52,067 bases of DNA from Acidimicrobiales bacterium (GTDB lineage Bacteria; Actinomycetota; Acidimicrobiia; Acidimicrobiales; Palsa-688): contig DASUWA010000053.1 in the NCBI GenBank assembly GCA_036378675.1, positions 1-52,067 on the forward strand, in the 5' to 3' direction. This document shows, piece by piece, positions 40,256 to 47,679 of this stretch; the first letter of the stretch is position 1, and the number at the start of each line of letters is the position of its first letter. Below the pieces are notes generated by a model. That model was not told the DNA's origin and did no database searches. It saw only the letters and a program-made list of their open reading frames with translations. The position numbers and the translations under genes were made by a program.

Positions 40256-41556
40256 GCGCGGACAATTCGGGCGGTCTCCGCGTCCGGGTGGCTCGCCGGC
40301 GCCGAATCCTCGGCCGCGTCGCACTGGTCGCTTGGGCTGCGGGCGCACCGATGACCGCAATCGGCTTGGCCGTCGTTGCCGCTGCCGGACCGGCGTACGC
40401 GTCGGGCACGAGCACCACCACCCCGCAATCGCCTCCGCCTCCCCTCAACGTAGCTCTATCACCGTGTGATCCTCCGAGACAGGGAGCTGCGTGCGGCGTC
40501 GACCCATCGCAACTTCAGGTCAACATCCCCGGCGGCACGGACGTCACGGCGGTTGAGGTTTCGTGGGTATCCGAGCCCGGCCGCTCCTCGCCGGTGCCAA
40601 GCGCAAACCCCCCCACCCTCCTTCAGGTATCCAACTCGGCTTCGTGCGGTGGGGGCCTGTGCTGGGGCTGGCCACAGTCGATCGACTACAGAGCGGACGG
40701 CAATCCGTGGGTTCTCAACGGCACCTACCAGGTGAGCCCGTGCGCCGGCCAAAGCACCAACTCGTGCACTCCATCGGCGAATTACACGCCGTCGCAGGTC
40801 GAGATCGCCGCCGCTCCGGCCGTTCCGGCGAACTTGAGCGCGTCCACACAAGGCGGGACGATAACGCTGCGTTGGCAGGCCGGCCCGGAACCCGACCTGG
40901 TCGGTTATCTCGTCACTCGCAACTCCGAGGACATCTATACCTGCAGCATCAATGGCTTCGGTCCCGGAGCGGGGCACCCGTGCGCGTCGCCGCCGTCTTT
41001 TTCCGATAACCCCGGGCCCGGCACCTGGAGGTACCAGGTCGAAGCCCTTCGTTTCGGGCAGGACGGTTCCGCCGCGCACGTCATCCGGTCGCTCCCCGCA
41101 ACTGCAGTGGCGAGCGTGGCGGGCGCCGCCGTGGGTGGAAATGCCGGAAGCGCAGGAAGCGCAGGCGGGAACCAGCCAGCCGTACACATTTTCATCCCGC
41201 CCATCCCGGCGGCTGGCGTAATGCCGTCGTTCATCAGCCCGACGGGCGTTGCAGGTCGCGCGCCGACCACTGCAAACGCCCCGGAGGGCGAGCCTGGTGT
41301 GACCCAGGGCAGTCCCAACCTTCCTTACGCCGACAATCCAGCGCTCGCCGGTGCTCAGGCAGAGGCGACCGGGACTTCCGAGCGGCCCCCGCCGAAGCCC
41401 GTCCGCAACGTCAACTCGGTCGCCGAGATCGCGCTTGCGGTCATCGCGCTGTCACTGGCAATCCACGCGTGGTACGTCCGCGACGAGCTCCGACGAGCGG
41501 CCGCCCGCGTCGCCGCCCGGCAGGCGATCGATCAGCGGGGACTCCAATCCACGTGA
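40252..41556 (+). CDS. Secreted/anchored Fn3-domain protein, sortase partner
   Basis: 434 residues from GTG 40252, overlapping the sortase stop. The N-terminus is basic (RVRVARRRRILG) followed by a signal peptide core (about 20-45) and a likely cleavage at AYASG. A Cys-rich region (about 60-180, at least six Cys) is followed by an Fn3-like domain (ANLSASTQGGTITLRWQAGPEPDLVGYLVTRN). A long Gly/Ala/Pro-rich spacer leads to a membrane helix near the C-terminus (VAEIALAVIALSLAIHAWYV) and an Arg-rich tail. That end looks like a cell-wall sorting region, but before the helix I find NLPYADN and PPKPVRN rather than LPxTG or LAxTG. It may be a membrane-retained accessory or carry an unrecognised sorting signal. 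Confidence 0.8.
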   Translation: MSADNSGGLRVRVARRRRILGRVALVAWAAGAPMTAIGLAVVAAAGPAYASGTSTTTPQSPPPPLNVALSPCDPPRQGAACGVDPSQLQVNIPGGTDVTAVEVSWVSEPGRSSPVPSANPPTLLQVSNSASCGGGLCWGWPQSIDYRADGNPWVLNGTYQVSPCAGQSTNSCTPSANYTPSQVEIAAAPAVPANLSASTQGGTITLRWQAGPEPDLVGYLVTRNSEDIYTCSINGFGPGAGHPCASPPSFSDNPGPGTWRYQVEALRFGQDGSAAHVIRSLPATAVASVAGAAVGGNAGSAGSAGGNQPAVHIFIPPIPAAGVMPSFISPTGVAGRAPTTANAPEGEPGVTQGSPNLPYADNPALAGAQAEATGTSERPPPKPVRNVNSVAEIALAVIALSLAIHAWYVRDELRRAAARVAARQAIDQRGLQST

Positions 41557-41635
41557 GTCGCCGCCGGCTGCGCTCCACGGACCGGTCCACCGTCGCTAAG
41601 GTTTTTGTCAACGTTCAAACCCGGAAGGAACCTGC

Positions 41636-41974
41636 ATGGAGCTCGGGCTCGAAGTAGACGAAAGTCGAGCGCCCTACACGGTCTTGTCCGTGAAGGGTGA
41701 GATCGATGTTTACAGCGCACCGCGTCTGCGGGAGCGCTTGGTGGAGCTGGTCAGCCAGGGTCACCGCCAGATCGTGGTGGACCTTGAAAGCGTGGACTTT
41801 CTCGACTCCACCGGGCTGGGGGTTCTAGTCGGCGGCCTGAAGCGGCTGCGCAGCCATGACGGCGAGCTCTCCATCGTGTGCAGCCAGAGCCGGATCCTGA
41901 AGGTGTTCGAAATCACCGGGCTCACTTCGGTGTTCAGGATGGCGTCCACCGTGGACGAGGCGACCGCCAGCTAG
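41636..41974 (+). CDS. Anti-sigma factor antagonist (STAS, RsbV-like)
   Basis: 112 residues from ATG 41636 with AAGGA upstream. STAS features: [47 protein letters not shown] with the phosphorylatable Ser in DSTG, and [16 protein letters not shown]. All match the SpoIIAA/RsbV consensus more closely than the STAS protein at 14705. It is followed after 28 bp by an RsbW-type kinase gene, together forming a minimal partner switch with no phosphatase or sigma factor adjacent. A phosphatase elsewhere, possibly the SpoIIE protein at 13005, would be needed to recycle it. Confidence 0.92.
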   Translation: MELGLEVDESRAPYTVLSVKGEIDVYSAPRLRERLVELVSQGHRQIVVDLESVDFLDSTGLGVLVGGLKRLRSHDGELSIVCSQSRILKVFEITGLTSVFRMASTVDEATAS

Positions 41975-42002
41975 GCGGCTCTCGACCGGTTAGGCACGCC
42001 AA

Positions 42003-42488
42003 ATGGAGCTGTCGCTAGAGCTGTCGATCCCGTCCAGGCCGGAATACATCGCAATAGTCCGGCTGGTCGTGGCGTCGCTGGCGGCGGCCAGGCGGAATTT
42101 GGCGGACGAGCGGATCGACGACTTGAAGCTGGCGGTCTCCGAGGCATGCACGAACGCGATCGAGGCCAACCTCTCGAGTGGGCACGACGCACCTGTGGTG
42201 GTGAGCCTGTGGGAAGCGCCGGAACGATTCGAGGTCTGTATCGCCGACTCTGGCCCCGGGTTCGACCCTGAGCAGTTGCCGGACCATCCGCCTGTCACCG
42301 ATCCGGACCGTTTGAACTTCGAGCGGGGGCTGGGAATCCCGCTGATTCGCAACCTGGTCGACGACGTGCGGTTCGAGCCCGGCGAGACCGGGACTGCGGT
42401 GTGGATGACCCTTTTCGGTGGCCCGGCAGCCGAAACGGGTGACCAGACCTCTGAGATCCTCAGGGTGGTCACGTCGGAGGACGGCTGA
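42003..42488 (+). CDS. RsbW-like anti-sigma kinase (HATPase_c)
   Basis: 161 residues from ATG 42003. N box DDLKLAVSEACTNAIEANL, G1 CIADSGPGFDP, G2 ERGLGIPLIRNLVDDVRFEPG and the final strand TAVWMTLFGG make a complete GHKL ATP-binding fold. It is longer than the kinase at 15016 and closer to classical RsbW/SpoIIAB in the spacing of its motifs. It probably sequesters a sigma-B-type factor encoded elsewhere and phosphorylates the STAS protein encoded just upstream. The ~35 C-terminal residues after the fold are polar and acidic with no known role. Confidence 0.92.
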   Translation: MELSLELSIPSRPEYIAIVRLVVASLAAARRNLADERIDDLKLAVSEACTNAIEANLSSGHDAPVVVSLWEAPERFEVCIADSGPGFDPEQLPDHPPVTDPDRLNFERGLGIPLIRNLVDDVRFEPGETGTAVWMTLFGGPAAETGDQTSEILRVVTSEDG

Positions 42489-42537
42489 GCCCACCGCCCC
42501 GTTAATCCCGACCAGCCCGGTAGGGTTTAGGCTTGTC

Positions 42538-43035
42538 ATGGCCGGTTTCTTCTCGTTTCCGAATCCCGTCAACGAGACATCCGCCCGGGTAGTCGCCGGC
42601 GGCGTTGTCGGGATGGCGGGGACGGCCCTGGCATTCGACCAGCCGTGGCTGCTCTTCCCGTTGGCCTACGGCTTCGCCGCGCGGGTGGCCTCCGGTCCGA
42701 AGTTCAGCCCGCTGGGTCTGCTCGCGACCAAGTTGGTCACCCCGAAGATTCCGATCGTGCACCGGTTCTCGCCCGGACCCCCGAAGCGACTTGCCCAGGC
42801 CATCGGTTTCACCCTTTCCGCCACCGCACTGCTGCTGCACTACGGGTTCGGACGACCGCGAGCCGCCAAGCAGGTGCTCTCCGTGTTGCTCGCCGCCGCT
42901 GCCCTCGAGGCCGGCCTCGGCATCTGCTTGGCCTGCAAGATGTTCGCGGTGGGCATGAAAGTCGGCGTCGTGCCAGAAGCCATTTGCGAGGAATGCAACG
43001 ACATCTGGCGGCGCTACGGCACCACCGCCGCTTGA
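42538..43035 (+). CDS. DUF4395 membrane protein
   Basis: 165 residues from ATG 42538. It begins FPNPVNETSARVVAGGVV, the standard DUF4395 entry, with four likely membrane helices (about 18-34, 37-50, 79-96, 106-125). A membrane-proximal CLACKMF and a C-terminal CEECNDIW add four Cys, typical of the family. DUF4395 proteins are often encoded near thioredoxin-like or rhodanese genes and may take part in thiol or sulfur chemistry at the membrane, but no such neighbour is present here. A TAGGCT ends 4 nt before the start and TAGGGT ends 11 nt before it; either may be the promoter -10 box. Confidence 0.88.
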   Translation: MAGFFSFPNPVNETSARVVAGGVVGMAGTALAFDQPWLLFPLAYGFAARVASGPKFSPLGLLATKLVTPKIPIVHRFSPGPPKRLAQAIGFTLSATALLLHYGFGRPRAAKQVLSVLLAAAALEAGLGICLACKMFAVGMKVGVVPEAICEECNDIWRRYGTTAA

Positions 43036-43077
43036 CTTTCGGGGCCCCAAAAAACTACCGTCGCCGCCCACGAAACC

Positions 43078-43797
43078 ATGGATGCGGCCCTCACGAAGTC
43101 CGAACGCGAGACACTGAAGGCAATTTGGCGCCTCACGTCTGATCCTCGTTCCGACGGCGGGGCGCGGACGGGGGACCTCGCAACCTCGCTGAGGGTCTCC
43201 CCCGGGACCATGACCGCAACCGTGAAGAAGCTCGCCGACCGGGGCCTGGCGGTGCATACCCCCTACCGTGGGGTCGAGCTGACCGAGGTAGGCCGGCGAA
43301 GGGCCATGAGCGTCGTTCGCCGTCACCGGATAGTCGAGCGCTTTCTCGCCGACATGCTCGGCTACAGCTGGTCGGAGGCCGACCGGCTGGCGCCCACCTT
43401 CGAGCACCAGCTGCCACAGGAGGTCGAGGACAGGCTTTTCGTAGCGCTCGACCGCCCGGCGACGTGCCCGCACGGGTTCCCGATCCCGGGGACGGGTACG
43501 GAGACCTTGCCGGCTATGCCGGCCCTCTACGACCTCGAACCGGGAACGCGAGCGACCGTCGCCCTCCCCGGTTCGACCGACCCCGACGTGGCGATGTTTC
43601 TCGACAGCCTCGGCGTGCGGCCCGGCGTCGAGGTCGAGGTCAAAGAGAAGCACCCTTTCGACGGCCCACTGGTCGTTGCGGTCGATGGGCACGACCGGAC
43701 CCTCGGCGAGCGAGTAGCCCGCCAGATCCTGGTCCGGCTGCCCGACACCAGCAACAACACAAACGTGAAGCAGAAGAGGAGAAAGGAAACCGTCTGA
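43078..43797 (+). CDS. DtxR/MntR-family metal-dependent regulator with FeoA-like domain
   Basis: 239 residues from ATG 43078. The winged helix (about 5-70) contains GDLATSLRVSPGTMTATVKKLADRGLAVHTPYRGVELTEVGRRRA. The dimerisation/metal domain follows (VVRRHRIVERFLADMLGYSWSEADRLAPTFEHQLPQEVEDRLFVAL), with the Glu/His ligands expected in DtxR/IdeR. A FeoA/SH3-like domain ends the protein (EPGTRATVALPGS, LDSLGVRPGVEVEVKEKHPF). CPHGFPIPG is also a family motif. It normally represses metal-uptake genes when Fe2+ or Mn2+ is bound. It ends 3 nt before hppA, whose ribosome site lies inside it, an unusual pairing with a proton pump. Confidence 0.9.
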   Translation: MDAALTKSERETLKAIWRLTSDPRSDGGARTGDLATSLRVSPGTMTATVKKLADRGLAVHTPYRGVELTEVGRRRAMSVVRRHRIVERFLADMLGYSWSEADRLAPTFEHQLPQEVEDRLFVALDRPATCPHGFPIPGTGTETLPAMPALYDLEPGTRATVALPGSTDPDVAMFLDSLGVRPGVEVEVKEKHPFDGPLVVAVDGHDRTLGERVARQILVRLPDTSNNTNVKQKRRKETV

Positions 43798-43800
43798 GTC

Positions 43801-46131
43801 ATGCGACTCATCGCTGAGGGCGGCTATCAGCCGTTCCACCTCCACAACGCCGAGTGGGCCTGGCTGATCTTTGCCGCCGCGTGCGCGGTGATATCGATCA
43901 CCACCGGGTTCCTGCTCCTACGATCGATGCTGGCCACCGATCAGGGGACGCCTTCGATGATCAACATCGCCAAGGCGGTGCAGGAAGGTGCGCAGGCGTA
44001 CCTGACTCGCCAGTTCCGGGTGATCGGGATCATCGTCGTCCCTTTGGCGATCCTGGTGTTCGTCACCGCAAGCAGGGTCACCCGGACGGTGACCGTCAAC
44101 GGGGTCACGACCAAGCACACCGTCCTGTCGTACGGGCTCTCCGGGCTCTTCAGGGCGATCGCCTTCCTGGTCGGGGCCACGCTGTCCGGCCTCGCCGGGT
44201 ACATCGGCATGAGTTCGGCGGTCCGCGGCAACGTCCGGACTGCCGCGGCTGCCCGTGACGGCTCGCTCCCGGCGGCGCTCAAGGTCGCGTTCAGGACTGG
44301 GGCGATCACCGGCCTCTTCGTCGTCGGGTTCGGCCTGCTGGGGGCGACGATCATCGTGATGCTCGCCCAGAACACCGCGACCGCTACCCTCATCGGATTC
44401 GGATTCGGCGGCTCGCTGCTCGCGCTGTTCATGCGCGTCGGCGGCGGCATCTTCACCAAGGCAGCTGACGTCGGAGCCGACCTGGTGGGCAAGGTCGAGG
44501 CGGGTATCCCCGAAGACGACCCCCGCAACGCGGCGACCATCGCCGACAACGTCGGCGACAACGTGGGGGACTGCGCAGGCATGGGCGCCGACCTGTTCGA
44601 GTCCTACATCGTCATCCTCGTCGCGACCCTCATCCTCGCCAACACCGCCTTCCCGACCAAGGGTCAAGTCGGCCTGGTGTTCTCGCTCATCGTTCCGGCC
44701 ATAGGCATCCTGGCTTCGATCATCGGCGTTTTTGTCGTCCGCGCCTCGGGCAAGGACCGCACCGCCATGGCGCCGATCAACCGAGGGCTGCTCACCTCCG
44801 CCGTCCTGACGGTCGGAGGCACGGCGCTCGTAGCCGGGCTGTACGTCCACAACTGGCGCGTATTCTGGGCCGTGACAACGGGGGTCATCCTCGGCCAGGT
44901 GGTCAGCCGGATCACCGAGTACTACACGTCGACCGAAACCTCGCCGGTAAGGGAGATCGCTCAGTCGGCTCGTACCGGACCCGCCACAACCGTCCTTTCG
45001 GGCGTGAGCGCCGGCCTGGAATCGGCTGTCCCGGCGATCATCGCGATCGTCATCGCGATCGTGGTCGGGATCGCGCTCGGTCAAGGCCGAATTCAGTACG
45101 AGCTGTACCTCGTGTCGCTCATCGGGCTCGGGCTGTTGTCCAACGCCGGCATCGTGGTCTCCGAGGACACCTTCGGCCCGGTCTCCGATAACGCCGCTGG
45201 CATCGCGGAGATGAGCGGCGAGTTCCAGGGAGAGCCCGAGCGGATCATGGTCAGCCTCGACGCCGTCGGCAACACCACCAAGGCGATCACGAAGGGATTC
45301 GCGATCGGTTCGGCTGTCATCGCCGCGGTGGCCCTATTCGCCAGCTACATCCAGACCATCTCGGAGAACGCGAAGGGCATAACCGGGTCCGGCAACGCAC
45401 TCTTCACGTCCGTGTCGCAGACCATCATCAACGTCGCCAACCCCAAGACGTTCATCGGCCTGCTCATCGGCGGATCGATCGCGTTCCTCTTCTCGGCGCT
45501 GGCGATCCGGGCGGTCGGACGGTCCGCTGGAACGGTCGTTCAGGAGGTCCGCCGGCAGTTCCGCGAGCATCCCGGGATCATGGACTACACCGAGCGCCCC
45601 GAGTACGGCCGGGTGATCGACATCTGCACCGCCGCCGCGCAACGCGAGCTGGCGACGCCGGCCCTGCTGGCGGTCCTGTCGCCGGTTGTGGTCGGCTTCG
45701 GGATCGGTGACCTTGCCCTCGGCGCGTTCCTCGCCGGGACCATCCTGACCGGTCAGCTGATGGCGAACTTCCTCAACAACTCCGGCGGCGCGTGGGACAA
45801 CGCGAAGAAGTACATCGAGGATGGACACGAGGGGGGCAAGGGCTCCGAGGCTCACAAGGCGGCGGTCATCGGCGACACCGTCGGCGACCCGTTCAAGGAC
45901 ACCGCCGGGCCGGCCCTCAACCCGCTGATCAAGGTGATGAACCTGGTGAGCCTTCTCATCCTGCCGGCCATCATCAGCCTCCAGAACCACACCGCCGTGC
46001 GCTCCGTGATCGCAGCCGGCGCCGCCGTCGTCATCCTCGCCGGCGTGGCCTTCTCGAAGCGGAAGACGGGTGGCATCGACGACGCGCCGATCGAGCCATC
46101 CGCCGCGGAAACCGTCGCGGCCGCCGACTGA
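43801..46131 (+). CDS. hppA: Membrane-bound H+-translocating pyrophosphatase, K+-independent type
   Basis: 776 residues with about 16 membrane helices. Substrate-binding motifs DVGADLVGKVEAGIPEDDPRN, DNVGDNVGDCAGMGADLFESY, the second GDTVGDPFKDTAGPALNPLIK and NNSGGAWDNAKKYIE are intact. The residues that set K+ dependence read GNTTKAITKG: Lys, then Thr three residues on, as in K+-independent H+-pumping enzymes (K+-dependent ones have Ala at both). It hydrolyses PPi at the cytosolic face and pumps protons outward, or into an acidic compartment. ATG 43801 is preceded by GGAGAAAGGA. It is co-transcribed with the DtxR-type gene. A strong stem-loop lies ~50 bp after the stop. Confidence 0.95.
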   Translation: MRLIAEGGYQPFHLHNAEWAWLIFAAACAVISITTGFLLLRSMLATDQGTPSMINIAKAVQEGAQAYLTRQFRVIGIIVVPLAILVFVTASRVTRTVTVNGVTTKHTVLSYGLSGLFRAIAFLVGATLSGLAGYIGMSSAVRGNVRTAAAARDGSLPAALKVAFRTGAITGLFVVGFGLLGATIIVMLAQNTATATLIGFGFGGSLLALFMRVGGGIFTKAADVGADLVGKVEAGIPEDDPRNAATIADNVGDNVGDCAGMGADLFESYIVILVATLILANTAFPTKGQVGLVFSLIVPAIGILASIIGVFVVRASGKDRTAMAPINRGLLTSAVLTVGGTALVAGLYVHNWRVFWAVTTGVILGQVVSRITEYYTSTETSPVREIAQSARTGPATTVLSGVSAGLESAVPAIIAIVIAIVVGIALGQGRIQYELYLVSLIGLGLLSNAGIVVSEDTFGPVSDNAAGIAEMSGEFQGEPERIMVSLDAVGNTTKAITKGFAIGSAVIAAVALFASYIQTISENAKGITGSGNALFTSVSQTIINVANPKTFIGLLIGGSIAFLFSALAIRAVGRSAGTVVQEVRRQFREHPGIMDYTERPEYGRVIDICTAAAQRELATPALLAVLSPVVVGFGIGDLALGAFLAGTILTGQLMANFLNNSGGAWDNAKKYIEDGHEGGKGSEAHKAAVIGDTVGDPFKDTAGPALNPLIKVMNLVSLLILPAIISLQNHTAVRSVIAAGAAVVILAGVAFSKRKTGGIDDAPIEPSAAETVAAAD

Positions 46132-46141
46132 ACCGGTTCGC

Positions 46142-46342
46142 TCATCGGGCGAAGCTGTGCCAGCCGAGCCACATCCAAGCAACGAGTAACCCGGCTCGCC
46201 CGAGCCGGGTACTCGTGATCCCGCGGAACAGAGCGTCGGCGGTAGGCAGGCGGCCGCGAGACGCGATCGCGGTCACCTGGGTGCCGAGCACGGCGAGCCC
46301 GACTGCAGCCCAGACGATGAACGATGTCGATCGCCAGCTCAT
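46142..46342 (-). CDS. Small membrane protein, DUF6186-like
   Basis: 66 residues from ATG 46342 (MSWRSTSFIVWAAVGLAVLG), overlapping the stop of the preceding gene as ATGA. Two hydrophobic segments: about 8-25 near the N-terminus and LGRAGLLVAWMWLGWHSFAR at the C-terminus. The end LLVAWMWLGWHSF resembles the DUF6186 family of actinobacterial small membrane proteins, as I remember it, but I give this as tentative. The coding region contains a long perfect-arm inverted repeat (46182-46216). Function unknown; co-translated with the 163-residue membrane protein upstream. Confidence 0.6.
   Translation of the reverse strand: MSWRSTSFIVWAAVGLAVLGTQVTAIASRGRLPTADALFRGITSTRLGRAGLLVAWMWLGWHSFAR
46182..46216. 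repeat. 15-bp stem inverted repeat inside the small membrane protein gene, downstream of hppA
   Basis: ACGAGTA-A-CCCGGCTC, loop GCCC, then GAGCCGGG-TACTCGT: the arms pair over 15 bp with one bulged A and share one loop-edge base. It lies 50 bp beyond the hppA stop, so it can fold in hppA read-through RNA and in the antisense small-gene mRNA. No T-run follows, so it is not a standard terminator. Confidence 0.8.
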
Positions 46343-46830
46343 CGTGTGACCAGGTACCAGCCGAGGAGCGCCCACCCTGCGAACGCGCTTGCTCTTCCGG
46401 CGGGGCTCCCGTCAACGCCGTCGAGCACGGAGCTCAACGTCGGATGAGCCAACCGCGGCGAAGCGGTGTAGCAGAACAACTCCCATCCAGCGGTGGCCCC
46501 GAGCGGCGCCACCCAGAGCAGCCACCGCCGCCGGCGGCCGTCGGTCGATGCCTCATGTCCTCTGGACCGACGGGCGACGATCGCGGGAGTGGAGTGCGAC
46601 AAGCGTTGGATCGCGACGGTCGCGATCAACGCGCACAGGGCGAGGGCCACAACCAGGTCGGCTGACCAGGTAAAGGGCTTGGAACGGTAAACCTCCACCA
46701 GCTCCGCCGCTGTGCAGATGAGGAGAGCGGTTCTTAGGGCGTTCGCCCGGGCCCCCTTGAAGGACGCGCCACGGGATTCGCTCCGCGTTGTGTGTCGCCG
46801 ACTTCCCTGCGCTTCACTGAGATAGGACAT
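46339..46830 (-). CDS. Hypothetical membrane protein
   Basis: 163 residues from ATG 46830 with GGAGAGG upstream. The N-terminal ~30 residues are basic and polar, then three likely membrane helices: ALRTALLICTAAELVEVY, ADLVVALALCALIATVAIQ and RWLLWVAPLGATAGWELF, and a C-terminal one (AFAGWALLGWYLV). An Arg-rich loop (RRSRGHEASTDGRRRR) lies between the second and third. The end WALLGWYLVTR resembles the end of the next protein (WMWLGWHSFAR), suggesting the two are related and may form a complex. The pair overlaps by 4 nt. Function is unknown. Confidence 0.65.
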   Translation of the reverse strand: MSYLSEAQGSRRHTTRSESRGASFKGARANALRTALLICTAAELVEVYRSKPFTWSADLVVALALCALIATVAIQRLSHSTPAIVARRSRGHEASTDGRRRRWLLWVAPLGATAGWELFCYTASPRLAHPTLSSVLDGVDGSPAGRASAFAGWALLGWYLVTR

Positions 46831-46937
46831 TCGCCTCTCCGGGCGACCGGACCGCAGCCATAGTTTTCTATATGTATGTGGTGTATGTGCCCGAAATGCA
46901 TGTGCCCAGAACCTGACCGAGGAGGAACCTGACAGCT

Positions 46938-47672
46938 ATGGCGGCCGTCGTCTCCGCTGGGCCGTACTGGTCCTCCGTGGTGCTGGTGGCCGCCGGGTGC
47001 GTGCTGTTGTGCAGAGGCGCCAAGCGAAGACCAGGTCCCTGGAGAGTGGTCGCCGCCCGGATCATCGGGTCGTTGCTTCTTGCCGACGCGGTGGTGTACT
47101 CGATCGGGTTGGTCGTGGCCGGAACCTGGTCGGCTTCCACCTCACTGCCCTTGGCGCTGTGCAACGTGGGAGTGCCGGTCGCGTCCTCCGCATGCTGGTG
47201 GCGGGTCCCTCTGCTGGTAGAGCTCACCTATTTCTGGGGATTGGCGGGAACGCTGCAAGGAGTCTTGACGCCCGATCTGAGCTCCGGGTTCCCCCACCTC
47301 GTCTTCTTCGAGTACGTGGCGGGTCACCTGGGCATCGTGGTTGCCGCTTTGTTCCTGGTGATTGGAATGGGTTTGGTGCCTCGGGCCGGCGCAATAGGAC
47401 GGATATTCGCGGTGACGGCGGCGTACACGGCATTTGTCGGCGCGGTCGATTGGCTGACCGGGTCGAACTACATGTTCCTCAGCAGCCCGCCGACCGAATG
47501 GACGGTGCTGAGGTTGCTGGGCGCTTGGCCCTGGTATGTGGTGGGCGCTGCGGGAGTCGCCCTGCCGCTTCTGGTGATCTTGGACTTGCCGTTCTGGCGC
47601 GTTCGCCACGAGGGCCGAGAGCTATCGCCCCGATACTTCGGAAGCCGTCATAGACCGGTGGCGACGGGCTGA
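46938..47672 (+). CDS. TIGR02206 (YwaF-like) family integral membrane protein
   Basis: 244 residues from ATG 46938, after AGGAGG at ~10 nt. Six to seven membrane helices. Family blocks: SLPLALCNVGV, LLVELTYFWGLAGTLQGVLTPDLSSGFPHLVFFEYVAGHLGIVVAALFLV, AYTAFVGAVDWLTGSNYMFLSSPP and LLGAWPWYVVGA. The conserved His residues in GFPHLVFF and AGHLGIV may matter for function, but none is established. An AT-rich upstream stretch (46861-46907) holds two copies of an ATGTGCCC repeat 15 bp apart. The MFS gene starts 7 nt downstream. Confidence 0.88.
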   Translation: MAAVVSAGPYWSSVVLVAAGCVLLCRGAKRRPGPWRVVAARIIGSLLLADAVVYSIGLVVAGTWSASTSLPLALCNVGVPVASSACWWRVPLLVELTYFWGLAGTLQGVLTPDLSSGFPHLVFFEYVAGHLGIVVAALFLVIGMGLVPRAGAIGRIFAVTAAYTAFVGAVDWLTGSNYMFLSSPPTEWTVLRLLGAWPWYVVGAAGVALPLLVILDLPFWRVRHEGRELSPRYFGSRHRPVATG

Positions 47673-47679
47673 GGTTCAT

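Noticed and set aside
43041-43048. GGGGCCCC followed by A6 as a terminator after DUF4395
   Set aside because: The palindrome has no loop and is followed by A rather than T on the plus strand; on the minus strand no gene needs it.
43918-45084. 388-codon open frame on the minus strand
   Set aside because: Antisense to hppA; Asp/Arg-rich shadow translation without family similarity.
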